Shown here one piece after another: positions 28,010 through 35,921 of a stretch of 64,000 bases of DNA (position 1 is its first letter; the number at the start of each line of letters is the position of its first letter). This stretch comes from CAZABP01 sp964483245 (GTDB taxonomy: Bacteria; Planctomycetota; UBA1135; UBA2386), in the NCBI GenBank assembly GCA_964483245.1, contig CAZABP010000006.1, positions 1 to 64,000 of the forward strand. The letters are read 5' to 3'. A program made the position numbers and the translations under genes. The notes beneath the pieces were generated by a model that ran no database searches, was not told where the DNA came from, and saw only the letters and a program-made list of their open reading frames with translations.

Positions 28010-29128
28010 ATGCGTCCTGCCCTCCCTGCTGCCGCTCTCACTCTGCTGCTCGCGCTGCCGGCGCAGCAGCGCGCGCCGAAACACGACGGCCCGGCGTTCC
28101 TGCCGGTCGGGCTCGGTGCCTCGTGGCACTACCGCGTGGTCGAGAACGGGCGCACGCACCCGCAATCGCTGCGGATGACCGTGGCGCGACGCACCGAGTC
28201 CCCGAGCGGGCCGCTGTACGTCGTGCAGGTCACGCACGGGGACAGTGAGGGTTCGCGCACGCTGCGCGTCGACCGCGATGGCATCCGAGAGCTCTGCACG
28301 TTCCGCAGCCCTTACCCTGGTCCGCGTCGGAGCTGGGCGCTGCGGATCCTCGCCTGCCCACCCGGACCGATCCTGGAGTGGGTCAGTGCTGCACCGGAGG
28401 AGTACGCCGATGCCGGCTTCACGGCGAGCGGCCGCATCGTCGATCTGGACGAGGAGGTCGTCGTGCCGGCCGGCAGATTCCGGGCCGTCACCGTCGAAGT
28501 CGACCTCGCCCGCAACGGCGATGTCTACCACCGCACGCGCACGTCGTACGTGCGCGAGGTCGGGATCGTGCGCGAGACCGTCGAGTGGTTGTGTGCCGGC
28601 GCGGTGCCCCCCAAGCGCACGATCGAGCTGACGCGCGCGAGGCCGGCGCTCGGCGGCGAGGATGGATTCACCGTATCCCTCGTGCATCGCGTCGATGCGG
28701 ATGCCATCGCTTCGCCGTTGCTGACCAGATGTCCGCGGCTGTCGCTCGTGCGCGAACGCGTTGATGCTGAACGCGTGTTGCTGCGCGAGACCCGGAAAGG
28801 TGTGACGCCATTCGTGCCGGACTCCGAGGCGGATTGGAACGATTACATGAAGGACGTCGGCGTGCGCTGTACACACGAAGACCGGGTGTTCGTGGAGGAT
28901 CTCGTCGGCGCGATCGCGGCGACACACGCCGCGGCGACCATGCCGCCGCAGGGCGTGCGTCTCGTCCCGCGCGGCCCGGTGCTGACCGTGCCGTCGCATC
29001 TGCCGGAGCTGACTGCCGAGGGGAACTACGACGTGCGCAACGAACAGGGTGTGTCGTTGCGGCAGTTCCGTGTGGAGTTGCGGATCGAGGGGAGCAGCGT
29101 CGCGTACATCCGGATCCGGGAGGACTGA
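28010..29128 (+). CDS. Secreted array paralogue 4, 372 aa
   Basis: The signal peptide (Met-Arg-Pro then Ala/Leu-rich, cut near Leu-Pro-Ala-Gln) is followed by DGPAFLPVGLGASWHYRVV, then VVVPAGRFRAVTVEVDLARNG, the same two-strand signature as the other array members. The best SD of the array precedes it. It ends with a TGATG overlap into paralogue 5. The role is unknown; tandem copies of one exported fold suggest variants acting on the same target or process. Confidence 0.75.
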   Translation: MRPALPAAALTLLLALPAQQRAPKHDGPAFLPVGLGASWHYRVVENGRTHPQSLRMTVARRTESPSGPLYVVQVTHGDSEGSRTLRVDRDGIRELCTFRSPYPGPRRSWALRILACPPGPILEWVSAAPEEYADAGFTASGRIVDLDEEVVVPAGRFRAVTVEVDLARNGDVYHRTRTSYVREVGIVRETVEWLCAGAVPPKRTIELTRARPALGGEDGFTVSLVHRVDADAIASPLLTRCPRLSLVRERVDAERVLLRETRKGVTPFVPDSEADWNDYMKDVGVRCTHEDRVFVEDLVGAIAATHAAATMPPQGVRLVPRGPVLTVPSHLPELTAEGNYDVRNEQGVSLRQFRVELRIEGSSVAYIRIRED

Positions 29129-30243
29129 TGCGGATGGCGCTGGTCGCGCTCCTGGCGTGCGTCCCGCTCGCAGCGCAGGGCAAAGCGCCGGCGCACGATG
29201 CAATGGCGTATCTGCCGCGGACGAAGGGGACGACGTGGGTGTACGCGGTCGAGATCGACGGTGCGCCGACGACGAGGACCGTGACGAAGCACGTCACCCG
29301 CGTGTTGGGGCAGGGCGAGCGGGTGTGGCTCGAGCTCGCCGTGTTCTGCGGTGATCCGACGCTCGGGTTCGACGCGTTGGAGTATCTGGGCACGGACCCA
29401 AGGGGGATCGTGGCGGGGGCGATGCGCCACGAGGGCGGCGTGCGATTCCTCGATCCGGTTGCCGAGGGGGCACTGCTGCTCGCAACACCCGTAGGCGCGA
29501 TCGCCGCGTGGCAGTGTGCCGCGCGCGGACGCGCCAGCGCCAATGCGGAACTGCTCGGCCTGGGGGTGCCCCTCGAGCTGCCGGCCGGGAGGTTCGAAGT
29601 CGTGCGCGTGCGGATCGGCGCGGATCGCGAGCTCGCGTTCGCGCGCGGGCATGGTCCGGTGCAGGAGCAGTTCCGGTTCCGCGGGCGACGTGTGACCCTG
29701 CGACTCAGGGCGTTCCAGCCGGGCGCAGACGCTGCGGCCGATCTGCTCGCCAAGGCCCGGAAGCTCGCCGGCGCGACGGTGGCGCTCGAGCTCGTCGCGC
29801 ATCCGCAGATCGCGGGCGCGTTCGAGTCCGTGTTCTTCCGCGTCGGACACGGGGTCGACGCGAGGCTCGTGCGCGTCTGGCGGGGTGCTGCATCGTGGTT
29901 CGACCCCCGCAGCACGTTGGATCTGCACCGCCTCGTGGGCGACGAAGGTCTCGCAGATCAGGGCCCGCGCGCAGATCGGGGAGCCGGTGGAGTGCAGCAG
30001 ATCCAGATCTCCCCGCAGCCGCCGCCGTTCGTTTTCGCGGTAGCCATGCTGGATCTCATGCGCCGAGCACCCGTGCCCGCGACGGCGACTGCTGCCGCCA
30101 AGCTGACGCAGATGGGAATGAGGCGTCTCGGAATGGACCCGATCACGTACTCGTTCGGGGTGCAGGTCGGGGACGAGACGTGCAACATCGACTGGTCGTC
30201 CGGCGAGGGCGGCCGCATGTGGATGAAGGTGTCCGACGGATGA
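29128..30243 (+). CDS. Secreted array paralogue 5, 371 aa
   Basis: The ATG overlaps the previous stop by one base (TGATG) with a GGGAGGA sequence upstream. After a short signal peptide cut near Leu-Ala-Ala-Gln come AMAYLPRTKGTTWVYAVEIDG, TKHVTRVLGQG and PLELPAGRFEVVRVRIGAD, the array signature. AGAFESVFFRVG corresponds to the YESRFFxxG segment of copies 1 and 2, so the shared fold covers most of the length. A 7-bp hairpin at 30285-30303 after the gene may end the transcript. Confidence 0.75.
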   Translation: MRMALVALLACVPLAAQGKAPAHDAMAYLPRTKGTTWVYAVEIDGAPTTRTVTKHVTRVLGQGERVWLELAVFCGDPTLGFDALEYLGTDPRGIVAGAMRHEGGVRFLDPVAEGALLLATPVGAIAAWQCAARGRASANAELLGLGVPLELPAGRFEVVRVRIGADRELAFARGHGPVQEQFRFRGRRVTLRLRAFQPGADAAADLLAKARKLAGATVALELVAHPQIAGAFESVFFRVGHGVDARLVRVWRGAASWFDPRSTLDLHRLVGDEGLADQGPRADRGAGGVQQIQISPQPPPFVFAVAMLDLMRRAPVPATATAAAKLTQMGMRRLGMDPITYSFGVQVGDETCNIDWSSGEGGRMWMKVSDG

Positions 30244-30284
30244 TGCCCGAGGGATCTCCGCGCCGCTGACTCGTGCGCAAGTGC

Positions 30285-30303
30285 AGCCTGCAGACGGCAG
30301 GCT
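30285..30303 (+). terminator. Hairpin after the paralogue array
   Basis: AGCCTGC and GCAGGCT pair across a five-base loop (7-bp stem). There is no U-run, so termination is only possible. Confidence 0.3.
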
Positions 30304-30322
30304 CGACGACGGCGCCCCCACC

Positions 30323-30340
30323 CGGGATCGTCTGATCCCG
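30323..30340 (+). promoter_or_regulatory. Inverted repeat touching a start codon
   Basis: CGGGATC and GATCCCG form a 7-bp stem with a GTCT loop; the right arm ends on the first base of the GTG start at 30340. It could act as an operator or mask translation initiation of the DNA glycosylase gene. Confidence 0.35.
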
Positions 30341-31236
30341 TGCAGCTGACGCCGCCCGCCCCGTTCGACCTCCGCCTCGCGCTGTTCGGCCACGGCTGGA
30401 TCGACCTCGCGCCGCACGCGTGGAGCACCGAGCACGGCACCTGGCGCACCGTGCTCGATCTCGGTGAACCGGTCGACGTCGAAGTGACCGCCCGCGGCAC
30501 GAGTCTGCGCGTGCGCGCCGCCGTCACGCACTCCGCGCAGCGAGCGCAGCTCCGCGCCGCGCTGCGCCGGATGCTCCGGCTCGACCAGGAGCTGACTCCG
30601 TTCTGGGAGATCTGCGCGCGCGATCCGTCACGGCACTGGATCGCCGAGCGCGGTGCCGGGCGCCTGCTGCGGGCACCGGCACTGTTCGAGGATCTGCTGA
30701 AGCTGCTGTTCACGACGAACTGTTCGTGGGCAGCGACGCGCCTGATGACGCGCCGGCTCGTCGAGGCGCTCGGGCGCGCGGCACCGTCCGGCGCGCGCGC
30801 GTTCCCGGATGCTGCGACCTGCGCCGCGCACGGCGAACGCTTCTGGCGCGACGTGGTCCGCACCGGCTACCGCGCGAAGGCCTGCGCCACGCTCGCGCGC
30901 GCATTCGCCGAGGGCACGCTGTCGCCGCAACAGTTCGAAGACCCTGCGCTCCCCGCCACCGAGCTGCGCCGCCGGCTGCTCGCGCTGCCGGGCTTCGGGC
31001 CGTATGCCGCCGGTCAGGCGCTGCGGCTGCTCGGACACTACGAGGATCTCGCGCTCGATTCGTGGTGCCGCGCGCGGCTCGCGACATTGCGCGGCCGCCG
31101 CCGGCCGCCGAGCGATCGCACGATCGCGCGCGACTATGCGCGCTTCGGCACCTGGCGCGGCCTCGTGCTGTGGTGCGATCTGACTGCCGAGTGGCACCGC
31201 GACGAGCCGATCCGGATACTCGCGGCGCAACCATGA
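30340..31236 (+). CDS. HhH-GPD family DNA glycosylase, 298 aa
   Basis: The helix-hairpin-helix motif LLALPGFGPYAAGQALRLL is at about residues 213-231, with the catalytic Asp240 in LALDSW. No Lys is present in the hairpin, so this is more like monofunctional AlkA-type enzymes than OGG1/Nth lyases. It should remove damaged bases in base excision repair. Translation starts at GTG 30340, next to an inverted repeat. Its stop overlaps the ATG of the DUF2130 gene (ATGA), which suggests joint expression of a repair enzyme and a nuclease-like protein. Confidence 0.85.
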   Translation: MQLTPPAPFDLRLALFGHGWIDLAPHAWSTEHGTWRTVLDLGEPVDVEVTARGTSLRVRAAVTHSAQRAQLRAALRRMLRLDQELTPFWEICARDPSRHWIAERGAGRLLRAPALFEDLLKLLFTTNCSWAATRLMTRRLVEALGRAAPSGARAFPDAATCAAHGERFWRDVVRTGYRAKACATLARAFAEGTLSPQQFEDPALPATELRRRLLALPGFGPYAAGQALRLLGHYEDLALDSWCRARLATLRGRRRPPSDRTIARDYARFGTWRGLVLWCDLTAEWHRDEPIRILAAQP

Positions 31237-32372
31237 GCGAGCCGGAGATCACCTGTCCGCACTGCCAGCGTGCGATCCGACTGACCGAGACGCTCGCGGG
31301 GCCGCTGCTGGCGAAGGTCCGCGCCGAGCACGACCGGGCACTCACCGAAGCTCGCTCGGCGGCGCTCCGCGAGGCGAGCGCCAGCGCGAAGGCAGAGCTC
31401 GCGCAGCAGTTGACCGTGTTGCAGCAGGATCTCGCGCAGAGCCGGCAGAAGCTGGCCGAAGCACAGCAGAACGAGCTGGCGCTCCGCCGCACCAAGCAGG
31501 AGCTCGAAGAGCGCCAGGCCGCGCTCGACCTCGAAGTCGCGCGCAAGCTGGACGCCGAGCGCGCGCGCGTGCAGGAGTCCGCGTCGCGGCAGTTCGCCGA
31601 GGCGCAGAAGCTGAAGGACGCCGAGAAGGAGAAGGTCATCGGCGACCTGCGCGAGCAGATCGAGAACCTCAAGCGCCGCGCCGAGCAGGGTTCGCAGCAA
31701 CTCCAGGGTGAAGTGCTCGAGCTCGACCTCGAGGCGCGGCTGTGCCAGGCGTTCCCGCGCGACACGATCAGCGAAGTGCCCAAGGGCACCGCCGGCGCCG
31801 ACTGCATCCAGCGGATCGTCGGCAGCAACGGGCAGGACGGCGGCACCATCCTGTGGGAGTCCAAGCGCACCAAGCACTGGAGCGATACCTGGCTGCCCAA
31901 GCTCCGCCATGACCAACGCACGCTGAAGGCCGAGCTCGCCGTGCTCGTCAGCGAAGTGCTGCCGCAGGAGTGCTCGCCGTTCATGCAGATCGACGGCGTC
32001 TGGATCACCGATCCCGCGCATGCGATCCCGCTCGCCAGCGCGCTGCGCGATGGTCTGCTCGCGCTCGCGCAGGCGCGCACCGCGCTCGCCGGCCGTCAGG
32101 GCAAGATGCAGGTGCTGTACGAGTACCTCGTCGGCCCGCAGTTCCGCCAGCGCGTCGACACCGTCGTCGAGGCGTTCACGACCATGCGCCAGGACCTCGA
32201 ACGCGAGAAGACCGCGATGCAGCGCGCCTGGGCCAAGCGCGAGAAGCAGCTCGAACGCGCGCTGTGCGGCATGGGCGGCATGTACGGCGACCTCGAAGGC
32301 ATCGCCGGCGCCAGCATGCCCGAGCTCCCGTCACTCGACCTCGACGCGCTTCCCCCACCCGCCGCCGACTGA
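31233..32372 (+). CDS. DUF2130 coiled-coil protein with nuclease-like core, 379 aa
   Basis: The N-terminus has a CPHC pair (residues 8-11). Residues of about 25-160 form a long charged coiled coil. The conserved DUF2130 core (about 160-345) contains GADCIQRI (Asp190), ILWESKRTKHWSDTW (Glu209, Lys211) and LRHDQRTLKAELAVLVSE. This D...ExK layout resembles PD-(D/E)XK nucleases; activity is inferred, not shown. It is coupled to the upstream DNA glycosylase. Its TGA stop is the first three bases of the repeat element at 32370-32530. Confidence 0.85.
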   Translation: MSEPEITCPHCQRAIRLTETLAGPLLAKVRAEHDRALTEARSAALREASASAKAELAQQLTVLQQDLAQSRQKLAEAQQNELALRRTKQELEERQAALDLEVARKLDAERARVQESASRQFAEAQKLKDAEKEKVIGDLREQIENLKRRAEQGSQQLQGEVLELDLEARLCQAFPRDTISEVPKGTAGADCIQRIVGSNGQDGGTILWESKRTKHWSDTWLPKLRHDQRTLKAELAVLVSEVLPQECSPFMQIDGVWITDPAHAIPLASALRDGLLALAQARTALAGRQGKMQVLYEYLVGPQFRQRVDTVVEAFTTMRQDLEREKTAMQRAWAKREKQLERALCGMGGMYGDLEGIAGASMPELPSLDLDALPPPAAD

Positions 32373-32530
32373 ACCGGTACACGGCGTCTCTGACACCCAC
32401 TCCGTCAGTTAGCGCGAGATTACCCGCGCGAAGCGGTACACCAGGTCTCAGAGACCCCGTCCGTCACTTAGTGCGTGATTTCGCGCGCTAAGTGACGGAT
32501 GGAGTCTCAGAGACGCGGTGTACCGGTTCA
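32370..32530 (+). repeat. Palindromic repeat element with 24-bp inverted ends (copy A)
   Basis: The ends 32370-32393 and 32507-32530 are inverted copies of TGAACCGGTACACGG..., 24 bases with one mismatch. Inside are GGTCTC-A-GAGACC (32444-32456) and a 12-bp perfect stem, TCCGTCACTTAG (32460-32471) with CTAAGTGACGGA (32488-32499). It carries no gene. Both flanking convergent genes end with a TGA given by the element's terminal bases. Related copies are at 45947-46155. Confidence 0.85.
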
Positions 32531-32668
32531 GCCGCCGCAGCAGGCGGGTGGGCACTCCGGGCAGACGATGCAGCAGCCGCTGTTGGGCGGGCAGCAGTCG
32601 GCGGGACCGGGACCGATCGGGGGCGTCGAGCAGAACAGCGGGATCAGGAACGCGAACAGGTAACTCAT
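32528..32668 (-). CDS. Cys-rich small protein, 46 aa
   Basis: A short hydrophobic N-terminus (residues 3-12) precedes a tail with nine Cys (13, 25, 26, 32, 33, 36, 39, 43, 44), many as CC or CxxC pairs. It could be a tiny lipoprotein or exported metal- or redox-binding peptide. The ATG at 32668 has a GGAG about 8 bases upstream. It follows the periplasmic CCxxCC protein, anti-sigma and ECF sigma genes on the same strand and is probably part of that unit. The stop codon lies in the repeat element. Confidence 0.65.
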   Translation of the reverse strand: MSYLFAFLIPLFCSTPPIGPGPADCCPPNSGCCIVCPECPPACCGG

Positions 32669-32741
32669 CGCAGGTGCTCCAGTCGTTGGGCGGGGTGGAT
32701 TCCCCGCGCGCCATCGAGCACGCGCGCGTGAGGAGTATTCC

Positions 32742-33149
32742 TCAGCGCGCGCAGCTGGCACGCAGTGTGGCGAGCTGCTCGGGCGTCAACACACCGCGCA
32801 CGAGCAGGATCGCCTGCACGCTGTTCTCGACGGCGCGCGCGTGCAGCGCGCCGAGCTCCTTGGCGGTGGTGGTGACGGCAGCGCGATCGAACGGTTCGGC
32901 TGCGAGCAGGCGCTGCAGCTCGGCTTCCTTGGCCGCGACCTCGCCATCGAGCTCCAACCGCTCGTCGCAGCAGCCGGCGCAGCATGCGCGTGCGTCCTGC
33001 ACCTGCGCCTGCGACAAGCCGACCTGCGCCAGCGTCGAATCGGGACCGTCACCGCGGCCGCCGAAACCCAGCACCACGTTCGTCGCCGTGCTCGCGAGCA
33101 GCGCGCCGAACAGCGCCGGCGCCACCCAAGGTCGTTGCCAGAATCCCAT
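32742..33149 (-). CDS. Periplasmic metal-sensor-like protein with CCxxCC, 135 aa
   Basis: An N-terminal membrane anchor or signal (about residues 9-29) is followed by a helical domain. CCAGCC (Cys56-61) and a near-terminal Cys (133) are likely metal or thiol sites. The helix with LTPEQLATLRASC at the end resembles the CpxP/Spy or heavy-metal-resistance group. ATG 33149 is favoured, with a GAGGTG SD; a GTG three bases upstream overlaps the anti-sigma stop. The neighbourhood suggests a sensor feeding the sigma/anti-sigma pair. Confidence 0.7.
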   Translation of the reverse strand: MGFWQRPWVAPALFGALLASTATNVVLGFGGRGDGPDSTLAQVGLSQAQVQDARACCAGCCDERLELDGEVAAKEAELQRLLAAEPFDRAAVTTTAKELGALHARAVENSVQAILLVRGVLTPEQLATLRASCAR

Positions 33150-33496
33150 CACTTCACCTCGTGCTCCAAGATCTCGCGCAGCAACCGCAGCTCGGGGCTG
33201 CGCTCGACGTTCACCGGGCGGTGCACGTCGTCGCGGACCGCGAGCGCCAGCGCGCCGAACGGTCCCGCGATCGGTTCCGCATCACGCGCCTCGGCGCCGC
33301 CGCTCCGCCACGCGACCGCCAACACCACCCAGATCAACACTCCGGCCGCCAATGCGACCGCGAACCGCCGCCGCTGCCGCGCGCGCACAGTGCGCTCGAG
33401 CCGCGTCCACAGCTCCGGCGGCGCGCGCCGCTCGCGCAACTGCGCGAGCCCCCGCTCCACCTCCGGCGGCAGCCGATCCATCTCATCTCCGCTCAT
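33149..33496 (-). CDS. Anti-sigma factor-like membrane protein, 115 aa
   Basis: Residues 1-43 are a charged cytoplasmic stretch (PPEVERGLAQLRERRAPPEL), residues of about 45-63 a single membrane span, and the rest a short outer part. It starts with ATG at 33496 (SD GGAGG about 6 bases upstream) and overlaps the ECF sigma gene by 14 bases, the usual layout for a sigma and its anti-sigma. No zinc-binding HxxxCxxC motif is seen. Confidence 0.75.
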   Translation of the reverse strand: MSGDEMDRLPPEVERGLAQLRERRAPPELWTRLERTVRARQRRRFAVALAAGVLIWVVLAVAWRSGGAEARDAEPIAGPFGALALAVRDDVHRPVNVERSPELRLLREILEHEVK

Positions 33497-34031
33497 GCGC
33501 CAACCTCCCAGCGGCCGCGGCGCTGAGCCGCGCGCGCGCCCGGTTCAACCGACTCATGACTGTGCCGATCGGCACGTCCAACACCTCGGCGATCTCCTGA
33601 TACGCGAGCCCCTCGATCTCGCGCAGCACGACGACCGCGCGCTGTTCCTCCGGCAGCTCCTCGAGCAACCGCTCCACCAGCTCCCGCTCCTCGACACCCG
33701 CGACTCCGTCCCGCTCCACAGCCAGCTTCCCCAACGTCTCAGCTCCCTCCTGCCGCTCGCGCCGCCCCTTGCGCTGCCGCAGCCGCCAATAGCAATGATG
33801 CACAGCGATCCGATGCACCCAGGTCGCAAAGCTCGCACGCCCGGCGAACTGCGCCGCGTGGTCCCACACCTTCATGAACGTCTCCTGCGTCGCATCCTCG
33901 GCATCGGCATCCTGGCCCAGCAGATGCCTGCAGACCCGGAACACCCGATCCCCCAGCGCGGCATAAACCGCGCCGAGCGCTTCCAGCTGCCCGCGCTGCA
34001 GCCGGGCGATCGTGTCCGGGTCTACATCCAA
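33483..34031 (-). CDS. ECF sigma factor, 182 aa
   Basis: Region 2 (about residues 20-85: VCRHLLGQDADAEDATQETF, KVWDHAAQF) and region 4 (about 115-170: LLEELPEEQRAVVVLREIEG, YQEIAEVLDVPIGTVMSRLN) are complete. The only in-frame start that gives a full protein is a TTG at 34031, with no clear SD. It heads a unit with anti-sigma, CCxxCC protein and Cys-rich peptide, so the likely signal is metal or thiol stress (inference). Confidence 0.9.
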   Translation of the reverse strand: MDVDPDTIARLQRGQLEALGAVYAALGDRVFRVCRHLLGQDADAEDATQETFMKVWDHAAQFAGRASFATWVHRIAVHHCYWRLRQRKGRRERQEGAETLGKLAVERDGVAGVEERELVERLLEELPEEQRAVVVLREIEGLAYQEIAEVLDVPIGTVMSRLNRARARLSAAAAGRLAHERR

Positions 34032-34121
34032 GGGCCGGGCCGTCGCGTCAGAGCACGCTCCGCCACCGCGTTATTCCACCCGCGCCAATCACGCCACCGC
34101 GCTCGCGCTCTCCCGCCTGAA

Positions 34122-34152
34122 CCCTTCCCCTTCCCCTTCCTCGCCCAACCCC
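34122..34152 (-). other. G-run tract with quadruplex potential
   Basis: On the minus strand this holds five G-runs of three or four (GGGG, GGG, GGGG, GGGG, GGG) with short spacers, in the 168-base gap between the enzyme I-like stop and the ECF sigma start. The rest of the gap shows no gene; an AT-rich GGAATAAC lies nearer the sigma start. Confidence 0.35.
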
Positions 34153-34199
34153 GGCCCCAGCCCGGGCCCGGGCCCGTTCCGTTCCCGTCGTCCCCACCC

Positions 34200-35921
34200 C
34201 TACCCCGCAACCAAGATCCTCTGCACGTCAATCGTGCGCGGTGCCTCGAGCACCTGGTTCGCGATCTGCTGGCACTCCTCGAGCGAGTACCGGCGCAGGA
34301 CCTTCAACATCCCGCGGCGCCGCACCGGGGCGACCGAGTAATCCAGGAACCCCGCCCCGAGGTAGAACGGCAGCCGCACCGGATCGGCGGCGCTCTCGCC
34401 GAACAACACGACGCGCTTCTCGGCGCCGGCCGCGTCGCGCGCCATGCGCGCGAGCAGCTCGAACAGCGCCGGGTGCATCATCTGGTAGTAATCGCGGACG
34501 CGCGGGTTGTCGCGGTCGGCCGCCATCAGGTGCGCCTGCAGGTCGTCGAGCGCGATGACGGCGAAGTCGGCGTCCTCGAGCAGCGTGCGCAGGTTCAGCG
34601 CGGCGGCCGGCACTTCGACGATCGGCGCGAGCCCAAGCGAGTCGGCGCAGGGGACCTTGCGCTTGCGCAACGCGAGCCGCTCTTCGACGACGACGGCGCG
34701 GATCCGCGCCAGATCCGCAGTCCCGGTCACGAACGGCACCAGCACGGCCGCGCGGTGCGTGCCTGCCGCCGCGCGCAGGATCGCGCGCACCTGCAGCCGC
34801 AGCAGCGCCGGCGCGTCGAGCAGCGCGCGCACGCCGCGCACGCCGAGCGCAGGATTCCGCTCCGGCACCTGCGTCAGCCCCGGCACCGGCGTCGTCGTCC
34901 CGACGTCCAGCAGCCGGAAGTTCACCGGCCCCGCACCCGGATGGCGCGCAACCTCGCGGTAATGCTCGAACAGCTCCTCCTCGGTCGGCGTCCGCTTCTC
35001 GAGCAGGAAGGTCAGCTCGGTGCGATACAGCCCGACCCCCTCCATCCCCAGCGTCCGCGACAGATCGACCTCGCCGAGGTTCCCGCACGCTGCGTGGATC
35101 CGCACCGCGGTCCCATCGCGCAGCACCGCCTGCTCCTCGTCGGCGGTCGGCGTGCGCAGGCTCTCACGGTGCCGCTCGGCCGCGCGCGCGTGGTCCGCGC
35201 GCGACGCCGCATCCGGATTCACGATCAGCTCACCGGTGTTCCCATCGACGACGACGAAATCGCCGTCGATCAACAGCGAAGGCAGGTTGCGGATCCCGGT
35301 CACGGTCGGGATCCCCATCGACCGCGCGAGGATCGCGGCGTGCGACGAGATCCCACCCTCCTCGGCGACGATCCCGGCGACGAGCTCGTTGTCGAGACTG
35401 AACATGTCCACGGTCGTCAACTGACGCGCCGCCAACACGTAAGACTCCCCCGGCTCGGCCGGCTGTGCTGCCGGCACCGCCGGATCCTCGAGGCTGCGCA
35501 GCACGCGCGTCGCGACGTCCCGGAAGTCCCCGGCCCGCTGGCGCAGGTAGTCGTTCTCGACCAGCTGGAAGATCCGCTCGTAATCCGCGACGACGCGACG
35601 GATCGCCGCGCGCAAGCTGAACTGCTCCTCGCGCACGAGCCGCTCCAGCTCGCCGCCGAACTTCGCGTCGTCGAGATAGGCGATGTGCGTGTCGAAGATC
35701 CGCAGCTCGTCCGCCCCGAGCGCGCCGCCGTGCTTCTGCTTGAGGCCTTCGAGCTGCTCGCGCGCGCGCGCGAGCGCCATCCGCAGCCGCGCGAGCTCCG
35801 CGTCGACCTGGTCCTTGGGGATCCGCGGCGTGAAACCCTCCGCCCCCTCGTAACCACGCAGGTGCACCTCGCCGAGCGCGATCCCCGCCGCGACCGCCTC
35901 GCCCTTCAAGCGCTTGGTCAT
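34200..35921 (-). CDS. Divergent PTS enzyme I-like protein, 573 aa
   Basis: The N-terminal phospho-His domain is intact: GGISSHAAILARSMGIPTV with His194. The PEP-binding barrel is altered. GVGLYRTELTFL and IVEVP are kept, but the usual DxGxDK becomes LLDVGTTTPVPG, GTND becomes ALDD (459-460), and the catalytic Cys of GMCGE is Phe507 in VVLFGES. Standard PEP-dependent autophosphorylation is therefore doubtful. No HPr or EIIA gene is in the window. It is coupled to the upstream ClC gene by ATGA at 35918-35921. A regulatory phosphoryl-transfer role is possible. Confidence 0.8.
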   Translation of the reverse strand: MTKRLKGEAVAAGIALGEVHLRGYEGAEGFTPRIPKDQVDAELARLRMALARAREQLEGLKQKHGGALGADELRIFDTHIAYLDDAKFGGELERLVREEQFSLRAAIRRVVADYERIFQLVENDYLRQRAGDFRDVATRVLRSLEDPAVPAAQPAEPGESYVLAARQLTTVDMFSLDNELVAGIVAEEGGISSHAAILARSMGIPTVTGIRNLPSLLIDGDFVVVDGNTGELIVNPDAASRADHARAAERHRESLRTPTADEEQAVLRDGTAVRIHAACGNLGEVDLSRTLGMEGVGLYRTELTFLLEKRTPTEEELFEHYREVARHPGAGPVNFRLLDVGTTTPVPGLTQVPERNPALGVRGVRALLDAPALLRLQVRAILRAAAGTHRAAVLVPFVTGTADLARIRAVVVEERLALRKRKVPCADSLGLAPIVEVPAAALNLRTLLEDADFAVIALDDLQAHLMAADRDNPRVRDYYQMMHPALFELLARMARDAAGAEKRVVLFGESAADPVRLPFYLGAGFLDYSVAPVRRRGMLKVLRRYSLEECQQIANQVLEAPRTIDVQRILVAG

